DNA of 64,000 nt from positions 868,001 through 932,000 of the forward strand of contig NZ_CP129966.1 of NCBI RefSeq assembly GCF_030503595.1, written 5' to 3'. The notes beneath the pieces are model-generated. The model was not told the origin of the DNA and ran no database searches. It worked only from the letters and a program-made list of their open reading frames with translations. This stretch comes from Corynebacterium sp. P4-C1 (GTDB lineage: Bacteria; Actinomycetota; Actinomycetes; Mycobacteriales; Mycobacteriaceae). Of this stretch, positions 8,708 through 17,131 are shown piece by piece. Made by a program: the position numbers and the translations under genes. How positions within the stretch are numbered: the stretch's first letter is position 1; the number at the start of each line of letters is the position of its first letter.

Positions 8708-9034
8708 TCAGGATAAGACGGTGTAGCCGGCCTCTTCGATGGCCCGGCGAACCATCTCCGGAGGTACGGCACCGGTGACCGTGACGGTGGAAACACCACC
8801 AGCAGCGAGATCAATCTGGACGTCGTCGACCTGGGGGAGGGCCTGAAGGGCCTGGGTCACGCTTTTCGCGCAGTGCCCGCAGGTCAGGCCGGTGACCTGG
8901 TAGCTAGGGGAGGATCCTCCTGTTGACGAGTCGCTGGCGGCAGGGATGGAGGCGGTGTCGGCACGTGAGGCAGGTCCGCAACAGCTGCAGCCGTGGGAGG
9001 CCATCGGCAAGAGGTTGGGCGGGGAGGTGATCAT
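8708..9034 (-). CDS. copZ: heavy-metal-associated domain protein (CopZ-like)
   Basis: Probably a cytosolic copper chaperone of 108 aa. The C-terminal 65 residues form one HMA domain with CxxC in GLTCGHCAKSV, followed by VQIDLAAGGVSTVTVTG and EEAGYTVLS. The first 40 residues add a Cys-rich stretch (HGCSCCGPAS), unusual for plain CopZ and a possible second metal site. The ATG at 9034 has AGGAG seven bases upstream, and the region before it carries the promoter and CsoR box. First gene of the operon copZ-copB-DUF305-GAPDH. The family passes Cu(I) to ATPases and to CsoR. Confidence 0.88.
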   Translation of the reverse strand: MITSPPNLLPMASHGCSCCGPASRADTASIPAASDSSTGGSSPSYQVTGLTCGHCAKSVTQALQALPQVDDVQIDLAAGGVSTVTVTGAVPPEMVRRAIEEAGYTVLS

Positions 9035-9076
9035 GGGAAAGCTCCTATGGGTCGGTGGGATGCGATAACGCTCGCT

Positions 9077-9106
9077 AGTATATACCCCTCGGGGGTATAT
9101 TTTCAA
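9077..9106 (-). promoter_or_regulatory. copZ operon promoter with CsoR operator in the spacer
   Basis: On the minus strand: -35 TTGAAA (9101-9106), an 18-base spacer, and -10 TATACT (9077-9082). A 21-base palindrome ATATACCCC-TC-GGGGGTATAT at 9080-9100 fills the spacer and overlaps the -10. It matches the known CsoR box pattern of TATACCCC facing GGGGTATA. Repressor bound here would block RNA polymerase, so the operon should be off until Cu(I) loads CsoR. Confidence 0.85.
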
Positions 9107-9145
9107 GGGGTGGAGGGCACGGCCCTCACGCGGGGCAGGGTGCGG

Positions 9146-10273
9146 TCACCGAGCAGCCTCCTCACTGTCGGGAGGGGACAGCGGGAGGCGGAGGGCAAAC
9201 ACCGCTCCGCGACCGGGTCCGGGGGAGGTGGCGGTGAGAGTGCCGCCGTGGGCCTCGACCAATGCCTTGGAGATGGTCAGACCGATACCGGCCCCGCCGT
9301 CGTCCCGGCTGCGGGCGGCATCCCCCCGGTAGAAGCGTTCGAAGATGTGTCCGATCTGGCCAGGTGGGATGCCCTCGCCGTCATCGGCGACGTGGATGAG
9401 CGCGGTGGACGCCCCCTGTCGGTGGACGCTGATCCGGACCTGCCCGCCGGCCGGGGTGTGCCGTAGCGCGTTCGACAGGAGATTACTCATCACCTGGCCG
9501 AAGCGTTGCCGGTCCACGAGCACCCGGGCGGTGTCTGTAATGGTCTCGACCTGTAAATCGACGCCTTTGTCAGCATAAGCTTCCCCCGCGGCAGCAGCGG
9601 CGGTATGGAGCAGATCCCCGAGCCTTTCCTCCGCCAGGTCCAAATCGATCCGGTGTTCCTGGGCCCGGGAGACATCGTCGATGTCTTCCATCAACCGGGT
9701 CAGGCGGGTGAGTTGGTCAGCCATGATCGTGTGGGTGGCATTATTCCAGTCCACGGCCCCGTCCTGGAGACCATCGAGGTAGACCGTGAGCACCGATAAG
9801 GGGGTGCCCATTTCGTGGGCCAGATCAGAGAGCATCTGGCGGCGGACCTGTTCGGTGTGTTCCAGCCGGTCGGCCATGGTGTTGAAGGCATGCGCCAGGG
9901 TGGTGACTTCGGGGCCTGCTTCTCCGGCGGGCACACGGATACGATAGTTGCCGGCCGTCAGGCTGGTAGCGGCGCGGGTGAGATCCTGCAGGGGGGTGCG
10001 CAGGCGACGCGATAACCACAGGCTGGCCAGCAGGGCGCTGATCAAGGCGGCGGGCAGGGCGACGGCCAGGGTGATCAGGTTGGCATCCCCGTAGGCCTGC
10101 TCGGCATGGAACAGCTCCAGCGAGGGGTTCTCCTGGCCGGTCATCAACATATGATCATGGAACAGGGTCGGGCCCACCATCGTGGCCACGGTCGCGGCCA
10201 CCAGCAGGCTAATCACCACGACCAACACCTGGGCGGCCAGGAAGCGGAAGGTCAGGCCGGGTCCGTGATTCAT
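9146..10273 (-). CDS. copS: copper-responsive sensor histidine kinase
   Basis: A membrane sensor kinase of 375 aa. An N-terminal helix (residues 9-34) and a second one (about 66-88) bracket a short outer loop that carries HDHMLM and another His, plausible copper ligands. Then HAMP, HisKA with DLAHEMGTPL (phospho-acceptor His about residue 152), and HATPase with N box SNLLSNALRHTPAGG, DDGEGIP and GGAGIGLTISK. It overlaps the response regulator by four bases (ATGA). The gene order copR-copS divergent from a lipoprotein and a multicopper oxidase matches the CopRS locus of Corynebacterium glutamicum, which senses excess copper. Confidence 0.9.
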   Translation of the reverse strand: MNHGPGLTFRFLAAQVLVVVISLLVAATVATMVGPTLFHDHMLMTGQENPSLELFHAEQAYGDANLITLAVALPAALISALLASLWLSRRLRTPLQDLTRAATSLTAGNYRIRVPAGEAGPEVTTLAHAFNTMADRLEHTEQVRRQMLSDLAHEMGTPLSVLTVYLDGLQDGAVDWNNATHTIMADQLTRLTRLMEDIDDVSRAQEHRIDLDLAEERLGDLLHTAAAAAGEAYADKGVDLQVETITDTARVLVDRQRFGQVMSNLLSNALRHTPAGGQVRISVHRQGASTALIHVADDGEGIPPGQIGHIFERFYRGDAARSRDDGGAGIGLTISKALVEAHGGTLTATSPGPGRGAVFALRLPLSPPDSEEAAR

Positions 10274-10992
10274 GGCTGCCCCACCCGGTAGCCCACGCCA
10301 CGCACGGTGTCGATAAACCCCCGGCCCCGGGTGTCGGTGCCGAGCTTGCGACGCAAGTTGCCGATGTGGACATCGACGATGCGTTCATCACCGACCCAGG
10401 TGGTGTCCCAGACCTCGGTGACCAGGTCGTGGCGGGTCAGCACTTGGCCGGGGCGCAGGGCCAGGGCAACCAGCAGCTCGAACTCCGTGCGGGTGAGCTC
10501 CACGGTCGTCTCCCCCACCCGCACCTGATGGGCGACGGGGTCAAGGATGAGGTCACCAACGATCAAGGGGGTGGTCACCTGCGGTGGGGTGGTGCTGGTG
10601 CGCGGGCGGCGCAGCACCGCATGCACCCGGGTCACCAGTTCCCGGATGCTAAAAGGTTTGGTGATGTAGTCATCCGCCCCCAGGGTCAAACCGCTGATCT
10701 TGTCGTCCTCGCTGCCACGCGCGGTGAGCATGAGGATGTAGCAGTCCGAGAAGGTGCGGATCCGTCGGCACACCTCCAGGCCGTCGAGTTCGGGCAGCCC
10801 CAGATCCAGCACCACAACATCGGGGGAGAAGCGACGGGCCTCGTCCACGGCCTGGGTGCCGGTGTGCGCCTGGCGGGTATCGAAGCCGGCCCGGATGAGG
10901 TAGAAGGCCACCATCTGAGCCAAAGGTTGTTCATCATCGACGACCAGCACCCGCCCCGGGGGCGTGGCGGTGGTCGGTGTGCGGTCAGCCAT
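10270..10992 (-). CDS. copR: OmpR-family response regulator
   Basis: A DNA-binding response regulator of about 240 aa, partner of copS. The receiver domain has VVDDEQ, phospho-acceptor Asp in VVVLDLGLPE, Thr in LMLTARGS and Lys in DDYITKPF. The C-terminal winged helix has LTRTEFELLVALALRPGQVLTR in two parts and ends with FIDTVRGVGYRVGQP. The ATG at 10992 is preferred; an in-frame GTG at 11028 has no RBS. A -10-like GATACT (complement of 11000-11005) lies just before the ATG. The CopR box at 11051-11070 points to autoregulation. Confidence 0.9.
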   Translation of the reverse strand: MADRTPTTATPPGRVLVVDDEQPLAQMVAFYLIRAGFDTRQAHTGTQAVDEARRFSPDVVVLDLGLPELDGLEVCRRIRTFSDCYILMLTARGSEDDKISGLTLGADDYITKPFSIRELVTRVHAVLRRPRTSTTPPQVTTPLIVGDLILDPVAHQVRVGETTVELTRTEFELLVALALRPGQVLTRHDLVTEVWDTTWVGDERIVDVHIGNLRRKLGTDTRGRGFIDTVRGVGYRVGQP

Positions 10993-11395
10993 AGACCCCA
11001 GTATCACTCCGGCCAAGGGGAATACCACCCTCGCTCAGTGCCCGGCGGGGAAAACTTCATCAAATCTTCAAACATCACCCTTCGACCGCCGTCACCCCTG
11101 TGCCCCACCCCGGGCCGGCGACATCGCCTCCCCTCGTCGGTTCAGCAGGCGCCACCAGGGAATTCACCGCCTGCACCGCATACCCGGGGCGGGTAGAAGG
11201 ACATCGCCCACGGCTGTGGGGTGGTGCCCCGGTTGTGACCCAGCCCACCGAATTCACCCCCTTTTTCCCCTGCTATAAGGCTATGAGCAGGGTTTTTGAT
11301 TTCTAGTCCGTCAGGCACCCGTGCTAGATAAAGGTATGGCATCGACCTTGAGGCGGTGTCTTCTCACGGTCCTACCACGATCCAAGGAGATTGAC
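10993..11395. other. divergent control region between copR and cueP
   Basis: A 403-base non-coding stretch. It contains the CopR box (11051-11070) and a 15-base palindrome TACCCGGGGCGGGTA at 11181-11195 that resembles a CsoR half-site pair. It also holds an AT-rich stretch near 11285-11335 (around GATTTCTAG and GCTAGATAAAG) where a promoter for cueP may lie. No open frame in it shows recognisable homology. Confidence 0.5.
11051..11070 (-). promoter_or_regulatory. CopR-binding direct repeat
   Basis: Read on the minus strand this is TGAAGATTTGATGAAGTTTT. The motif reported for C. glutamicum CopR is TGAAGATTTnnTGAAGATTT, so only one non-N position differs. It lies 58-78 bases upstream of the copR start, and about 325 bases from the cueP start on the other side. 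Known consensus plus direct sequence match; binding itself is inferred. Confidence 0.8.
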
Positions 11396-11965
11396 GTGAA
11401 ACGAGCAGCGATCGCAGCCTCCGCCCTCGCCCTCACGGGGTGTTCGGCCGCCGACCCGGAACCCACCGCCGACGGGACGGAGTCCCAGGACACATTCCTG
11501 ACTACCCATGGCCTGGCCGCCATGGACGCGGTGGAGATCATTGATCACCTCGACCGGCAGAAGGTCACTGAGCGTCCCACGGATCTGATCGCCTCCGTGC
11601 GTGCCAATGAACTGCTGCTCTCCAGCGAAGACCAGGAAGTCGTGGTCGATCTTCCCGACAATCAGACGTATGTCTCGATCGCACCCTATCTCACCTCCAC
11701 CCACGACTGCTTCTACCACAGCCTCACGACCTGCCTGGGGGAACTCGACAATGAGGATATCCACGTCACGATCACCGATGAGGCGACCGGTGAGGTGCTG
11801 GTGGACGAGGCAACAACCACCTTCGACAACGGATTTATTGGCTTCTGGCTTCCCGATGATGCCACCGGCCTGATTGAGGTCAGCTACCAGGGGCGTACCG
11901 GCACCACCGAGTTTTCCACCACCGACGACGGTGCCACCTGTGTCACAAACCTGCACCTGACGTGA
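11396..11965 (+). CDS. CueP-family metal-binding lipoprotein
   Basis: A predicted surface lipoprotein of 189 aa, lipobox LTGC (Cys about residue 16). The mature part has the CueP hallmark block VSIAPYL, THDCFYHSLTTC and LGEL, with Cys/His residues suited to Cu(I)/Cu(II), plus a final Cys near the C-terminus. CueP of Salmonella stores periplasmic copper and can supply superoxide dismutase. The GTG start at 11396 is supported by AAGGAGA at 11384-11390. It precedes copO by 70 bases in the same direction, corresponding to the secreted-protein gene next to copO in C. glutamicum. CopR control is likely. Confidence 0.85.
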   Translation: MKRAAIAASALALTGCSAADPEPTADGTESQDTFLTTHGLAAMDAVEIIDHLDRQKVTERPTDLIASVRANELLLSSEDQEVVVDLPDNQTYVSIAPYLTSTHDCFYHSLTTCLGELDNEDIHVTITDEATGEVLVDEATTTFDNGFIGFWLPDDATGLIEVSYQGRTGTTEFSTTDDGATCVTNLHLT

Positions 11966-12035
11966 TGACTCAGCAGGATCCTCACCTGCGCCTGTCTCCC
12001 GCATCACTGAAATCTTGCACCAAGGAAGGTAAATC

Positions 12036-13516
12036 ATGACAAACGCGTTTTCCCGACGACAGTTGCTGCTCGGCGGGCTCGTCCTCGCCGGCACCGGCGC
12101 CGTGGCCGCCTGCACCAGCGACCCTGGACCCGCTGCCTCGGCACCAGGTCCCTCCCTTCGCCCCACTCCCACCCCCACTGCGCTCGGTGAGCCGACGGTG
12201 CGCCGGACATTGACCGCCCGGCCCCTGTCTCTGGATATCGGCGGCATCGAAGCCAAGACGTGGGGATACGTCTCTGACACCGGGGATGCGGCCATTGAGG
12301 CCACCGCCGGCGACGTCCTCCAGGTCGATATCACCAATGAACTGCCTGAGAGCACCTCCATCCACTGGCATGGCATCGCACTCCACAACGCAGCCGACGG
12401 TGTGCCCGGCATGACCCAGGACCCCATTGAACCTGGCGAATCTTTCTCCTATGTTTTTGAAGTCCCCCACGGTGGCACCTACTTCTACCATTCCCACTCC
12501 GGCCTGCAGCTTGATCGCGGCCTCCACGCCCCTCTGATCGTCCGTGACCCGCAAGACGCTGAGGACCAGGACGTCGAGTGGACCATCGTGCTCGACGACT
12601 GGGTCGATGGCATTCAGGGCACTCCCGACGATGAGCTCGACAAGCTCACCGGAATGGGTTCGGGCGACCATAACGGGAAGAAGGGGATGGGAGGTCACGG
12701 CCAGATGACGCACGGCACCCCGGACCGGGTACTGGGCGGGGATGCCGGCGATGTGATGTATCCGCACTACCTCATCAACGGACGTATCCCCCGTGCTCAC
12801 CGGACCTTCGAGGCTCGCCCGGGCGACAAGGCCCGCCTGCGGTTTATCAACTCCGGCGGTGACACCATCTTCAAGGTGGCCCTCGGTGGTCACCGCATGA
12901 CCGTCACCCACACCGACGGCTTCCCCGTCCAGCCCTGGGAGACCGAATCGATCTACCTGTCGATGGGCGAGCGTGTCGACGTCGAGGTCATCCTCGGCGA
13001 CGGCATCTTCCCGCTCACGGCTTTGGCGGTGGGTAAGGACGACCGCGCCTTCGCCGTCATCCGCACCGCCGGCGGCCAGGCCCCCGCCCCGATGTCGACT
13101 TCCCCGAGTTGTCGTCCACCGGACTGCTTCTGTCCTCCCTGAAGCCAGCAGACCGTGCACTCCTGCCCGAGGGCACACCAGACCGAGAAGTCAGCATCGA
13201 CCTGGGCGGGCAGATGATGCCGTATGAATGGAGCATTCTCACCGACGGTCAATCCTCCTCCGCGACCGTCCAGGAGAGCCAGCGCCTGCGGATGGTCATG
13301 CGCAACAGGACCATGATGCCCCATCCCATGCACATCCACGGCCACACGTGGGCGCTGCCCGGCAGCGGCGGGCTACGCAAGGACACCGTCCTTCTCCGCC
13401 ACGGTGAAACCATGATCGCCGACCTGATCGCTGACAACCCCGGTGAGTGGGCATTTCACTGCCATAACGCCTATCACATGGCAACCGGGATGCTCACCTC
13501 GCTTCGCTACGAGTAA
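12036..13516 (+). pseudogene. copO: multicopper oxidase CopO, single-base frameshift
   Basis: A periplasmic cuprous/phenol oxidase. It starts with a Tat motif (SRRQLLLGG) leading to a lipobox-like AVAAC. The first 350 residues carry HWHGIALH and FYHSHSGLQ copper ligands, a Met/His-rich loop (MGGHGQMTHG), and the second cupredoxin domain. The frame then needs a one-base correction inside CCCGCCCCGAT at 13083-13093. After that the second part runs from about 13094 to the TAA at 13516 with HPMHIHGHTW and the type-1 site HCHNAYHMATGM. Both halves are otherwise well preserved, so this is a very recent mutation or an assembly error. As written, the product would lose all C-terminal ligands. Confidence 0.87.
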
Positions 13517-13666
13517 CCCCCACAGCAGGGTTGAGTGCCGAGGTGGGCAGAGTCGCTGCAGACCACCCACCGCGCAGCACGATGATCTTCCTCGGTGTTG
13601 TGGTCTTCCGAGACAACCAGAACACCGTCTTCTTCCCCACCGCCCCGGAATATGGAAATCTAATCC

Positions 13667-13879
13667 ATGCCGAGCACACCCTCGCAGAGCCGCCCATCGC
13701 GGTTGCCGCGGTGCTCACCGCCGTGACCCTGGTGGCCTGTTCCTCAGGCGACGGCGAAACGCCGTCGCCGTCGGGGGCACCTTCCAGTTCCACTCACTAG
13801 GAGGCCAAACCGAGATTATCTACGCAGAGGAGGAACGTGTCCCGCTGCCGGACTTCTCCGACCCGTCGCTGATGGAGGA
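13667..13879 (+). pseudogene. TlpA-like thiol-disulfide lipoprotein, N-terminal remnant
   Basis: From ATG 13667 the three frames together give MPSTPSQSRP, then PIAVAAVLTAVTLVACSS (signal with lipobox), then NAVAVGGTFQFHS, GGQTEIIYAEEE and LPDFSDPSLM. Joined, this matches the start of actinobacterial TlpA/ResA-type lipoproteins (the stretch before the thioredoxin fold). Two frame changes are needed and the thioredoxin domain with its CxxC is absent, replaced by transposase sequence at about 13880. In C. glutamicum a thioredoxin-like gene lies near copO, which supports the reading. Not functional. Confidence 0.6.
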
Positions 13880-14034
13880 GGGTCTACCTGTCACCGGTGA
13901 TGGACCTGTTCGACCGTTCAATCGTTGCCCACACCGTGGCTACATCGCCGACGATAGCGTTGACCGCCGAATCCTTAGCTCAGGCGATTAAAACGTGTGC
14001 GCCTGAACCTGGGTGGATGATGCACACCGATCAA
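13880..14034 (+). mobile_element. IS3-family transposase fragment
   Basis: Translation in the frame of ATG 13894/13897 gives VYLSPVMDLFDRSIVAHTV, then TAESLAQAI and PGWMMHTDQ. This is an internal part of an IS3-type OrfB integrase core, including one catalytic Asp region (HTDQ). Similarity stops abruptly at 14034, where a serine recombinase remnant on the other strand begins. No inverted ends are visible, so only an internal scrap is left. Confidence 0.72.
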
Positions 14035-14451
14035 CCTAGCCTCTTTACACTCGACTTCACTGCGTGCTACGGCCGCCTTGATGCGCGCGAACATCCGGCC
14101 TCCGTCAGTACGGAGGTCCCCATCACCATTCGCGGTAACAAGCTTCAACCCGTGCTCTTCCGCTCTGTCGATCCACTCGATCTGCGCCGGCTGTCGTGTT
14201 AGACGATCCAAGTCCTAGAAAATAATCGCGCCTAGCTCGCCTCGCTTAAGACCAGCGACCATCGCGTCGTAGTCGGGACGTTCCACGTCTTTCTTAGAGG
14301 CCGAGATCGACTGATTCCCATAGGTGTGTACGACCGTCCAGCCACGCTGCTTTGCAATGGCTTTACAGTCTTCTCACTGACGCTCGATGGCAAGACCGTC
14401 CATGGCAGCATCGAGCGAGATGCGAAGGTAAATGGCAGCACGTGTTGTCAC
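14035..14451 (-). pseudogene. serine recombinase (phage/ICE integrase type), decayed N-terminal domain
   Basis: Reading left from 14451 the frame gives TRAAIYLRISLDA (catalytic Ser in the RIS block), GLAIERQ, a TGA stop, EDCKAIAKQRGWTVV, DYDAMVAGLKRGELGAIIF, a TAG stop where W is usual, DLDRLTRQPAQIEWIDRAE, and GGRMFARIKAAVARSEVE. This is the resolvase catalytic domain of a large serine recombinase with two in-frame stops. It ends at the junction with the IS3 scrap, so the DNA-binding half is gone. It stands directly beside ychF, the first backbone gene, and probably comes from the element that brought in the island. Confidence 0.8.
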
Positions 14452-14471
14452 ACGACTAGCACTTGCTCGCC

Positions 14472-15560
14472 TTAGGTTACGTTGAACTTGAACTCGACGA
14501 CATCACCATCAGCCATGACGTAGTCCTTGCCCTCCTGGCGGACCTTGCCGTTCGCGCGGGCTTCGGCCATTGAGCCGAGCTCGTCGAGGTCGTCGAAGGC
14601 GACGACTTCGGCCTTGATGAAACCCTTCTCAAAGTCGGTGTGGATGACACCGGCAGCCTTGGGTGCGGTGTCGCCCTTGTGAATGGTCCAGGCGCGGGAC
14701 TCCTTGGGGCCGGCGGTGAGGTAGGTCTGGAGGCCGAGGGTTTCGAAGCCGGCGCGGGCGAGCGTCGATAAGCCGGGCTCGTCTTGGCCCACAGCGGCGA
14801 GGAGCTCTGCGGCGTCCTCTTCCTCGAGCTCGAGAAGCTCGGTCTCCGTCTGGGCATCGAGGAAGACGGCCTCGGCGGGAGCGACGAGCTCACGCAGCTC
14901 CGCTTTCTTGGCGTCGTCGGTGAGGACGCCCTCGTCGGAGTTGAACACGTAGAGGAAGGGCTTCGCCGTCATCAGGTGCAGGTCGCGCAGCAGGGAGAGG
15001 TCGATCTCACCGGCCTTGGACGCTGCGAAGAGAGTTGTGTCGTTCTCCAGCACCTCCTGCGCCTTCTTGGCCTCCTCAGCCTGCGCGGCGGTGTCCTTGT
15101 CCTTGCGGCCGTCCTTCTCCAAGCGCGGCAGGGCCTTCTCAATGGTCTGGAGGTCGGCGAGGATCAGCTCGGTGTTGATGACCGAAATGTCGTTGGCCGG
15201 GTCGACCTTGCCATCGACGTGAATGACATTGTCGTCGGAGAATGCGCGCACAACCTGGCAGATCGCGTCAGCCTCGCGGATATTGGCGAGGAAGGCGTTG
15301 CCCATGCCCTCGCCCTCGGAAGCACCTTTCACGATGCCGGCGATGTCCACGAACGACACCGTCGCAGGAAGGATCTCGGCGGACCCGAAAATCTCCGCGA
15401 GGCGGTCGAGGCGCTTGTCCGGCAGCGGCACCAGGCCGACATTCGGCTCGATGGTGGCGAACGGGTAGTTGGCCGCCAGGACCTCGTTACGGGTCAACGC
15501 GTTGAACAAGGTGGATTTGCCCACGTTGGGCAGACCGACGATTCCAAGAGTAAGGCTCAC
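14472..15560 (-). CDS. ychF: redox-regulated ATPase YchF (Obg-like)
   Basis: An Obg-family P-loop protein of 362 aa that binds ATP rather than GTP and associates with ribosomes. P-loop GLPNVGKSTLF at residues 8-18, switch region VDIAGIVKGASEGEGMGN, an altered NKxD position (FNSDE), a helical coiled-coil insert, and a C-terminal TGS domain ending VVEFKFNV. GTG at 15560 gives the usual MSLTLGIVG start; a TTG three codons upstream is possible. No strong RBS is seen. The length matches the family (about 361). It marks the return to conserved backbone synteny. Confidence 0.95.
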   Translation of the reverse strand: MSLTLGIVGLPNVGKSTLFNALTRNEVLAANYPFATIEPNVGLVPLPDKRLDRLAEIFGSAEILPATVSFVDIAGIVKGASEGEGMGNAFLANIREADAICQVVRAFSDDNVIHVDGKVDPANDISVINTELILADLQTIEKALPRLEKDGRKDKDTAAQAEEAKKAQEVLENDTTLFAASKAGEIDLSLLRDLHLMTAKPFLYVFNSDEGVLTDDAKKAELRELVAPAEAVFLDAQTETELLELEEEDAAELLAAVGQDEPGLSTLARAGFETLGLQTYLTAGPKESRAWTIHKGDTAPKAAGVIHTDFEKGFIKAEVVAFDDLDELGSMAEARANGKVRQEGKDYVMADGDVVEFKFNVT

Positions 15561-15646
15561 GGTGGCCAATGATAACGCACGCCCTGGCCACCCAGAGCGA
15601 GGGGCGGACGGGGCGTGGGAGTCGGGCTGTGTTCAGTCTTCGCGTT

Positions 15647-17131
15647 CTACAGCTGAATACCGAACTGCGCCGCGAGATCGCGCAGCTGCGGCACCTGTGC
15701 GGCAGCGTTGCGCAGCTGCGGCACCTGTGCGGCAGCGTTGCGCAGCTGCGGCGCAGCCAACGCCGCACCGCCGATCAGGCCGAGCAGCACTGCAACACCG
15801 ATGCCGATGCCGATGGCAGTTCCGTTGGTCGAGGACGCCTTGTTGGCACCGGCACTGCCGTTGTCGCTCGAGGAGCTGCCGGACGAAGCGGGGTCATCCC
15901 CCGCGCCCGGCTTGACGGTGCCCGGCTTGGGGCGGTCGGTGTTGGTCTTGTCGAGGGGTGAATTCGTCGACAAGCGAATTATCCGCGACGTTGAACGTGC
16001 TCATGGTCAGCTTGTCCTTGGTCACGTCGACGACGGCATAGTCCGGGGTCTTGTCCTGGCGCCAGATCGCGATCTCCTTGGCCTGCAGGTCCGTCCCCTC
16101 GGTCTGGGAGCGGTCGGTGTACTCGGGGTGCTTGGTGCCGTCTGCGCTGTGGAAGTCGTAGTACTTGCCGCCGCCGGCAGTCGTGATGGTGTCATACATG
16201 ACCTCCCCCGCCTTCGGCTTCAGCACGTCGCCCGGCTCGGGGCGCGCCTCCGGGACGGTCGGTGTCAGGCCGTTGATGAGGTGCGTGCGGTTGTACATAT
16301 GGTCGTGGCCAGACATGACCATATCCACGCCCGCATCCGAGAACACCGGCGCGAGGCCCTCGCGGAGCTTCTTCACATCCGCGTCCGTCGTGCCGTGCGA
16401 GCCCTGCGTGTACGGCGCGTGGTGCATGACGGCGATGATCCAATCCTTGCCGCCGCCGTGCTGTGCGACAGTGTTGCGTACGAAGTCGGCGTGGTTGCGG
16501 ATATCGGCGCTGCTGCTCTGATTGGAGTCGAGCACGACGAACAGCGCGTTATTGCGCTCGAAGAAGTAGTTGGCGCTGGCGCCCTGCTGGTTCGGGAAGT
16601 TGCGGTGCTCGTCGAAGTGCTTATCCGGTGCGTAGGTCTCGTGGTTGCCCTTGGACATCGCGACCGGGTAGCGCTTCGGTTCGTCGGCGGAGAAGAAGGC
16701 TTCCCACTGTGTGACCGGATCGCCCCAGCCTTCGACCTGGTCGCCAGAGTGCAGGACGAAGGATGAATCGGGGCGGGCGCAGTGGTGGCCTTCACTGCGG
16801 AGCGCCGCGCCTCTGCCTGGTCGCTCACGCGCAGATCGACGCCGATCTGGGCGTCGGAAAAATCGAGGAAGGACCAGTTATCACCGGTGGTCTGCACACG
16901 GAAGGTCTGCGCGCTTTCCGGCTGGCCCGCCGGGTAGTACTTCACGTACTCCGCGCCGCGGAAATCGGTGCGCCAGGAGAAATTCATGTCCGTGGAGGTG
17001 GCACCGACACCGATGTGGCTGACGGCACCAGGGCCGGCGACGAAGGAGGACTGCGCGGCGGCATCTGGGACAGCAGCGGCGGAGAAGGCCACCGCCAGCG
17101 TTGTGGTCGCGGTGGTGCAGCGGAAAGTCAT
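15647..17131 (-). pseudogene. secreted metallophosphoesterase with C-terminal anchor, two offsetting frameshifts
   Basis: A purple-acid-phosphatase-like surface enzyme. Signal peptide in residues 1-26, then a fibronectin-like N domain (NFSWRTD, VKYYPAG). The frame shifts at CCCGCCCCGAT (complement of 16767-16777). The catalytic core follows with SGDQVEGWGD, GNHETY, VVLDSNQ, MHHAPYTQG and SGHDHMYNRTH, the metal-binding motifs of this superfamily. A second shift in a G-run at 15955-15958 restores the original frame, giving a Ser/Gly-rich linker, a membrane helix (IGIGIGVAVLLGLIGGA) and a repeat tail. One lost and one gained base would restore an intact gene of about 494 aa, so it may be whole in the organism. 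Confidence 0.78.
15681..15753 (-). repeat. 30-bp tandem repeat encoding a 10-residue repeat
   Basis: The 30-base unit beginning CGCAGCTGCGGCACCTGTGC occurs at 15681-15710 and identically at 15711-15740, with a 13-base partial third copy to 15753. It encodes QLRNAAAQVP-type repeats in the tail behind the membrane helix of the metallophosphoesterase. Identity at DNA level indicates recent expansion. Confidence 0.9.

Noticed and set aside
13897..14202. 101-residue frame as an intact small gene
   Set aside because: It fuses an IS3 transposase scrap to antisense of a recombinase remnant; the second half has no homology of its own.
15660..15760. Tandem 30-bp repeats as a CRISPR array
   Set aside because: Units are contiguous without spacers and lie in a coding frame.
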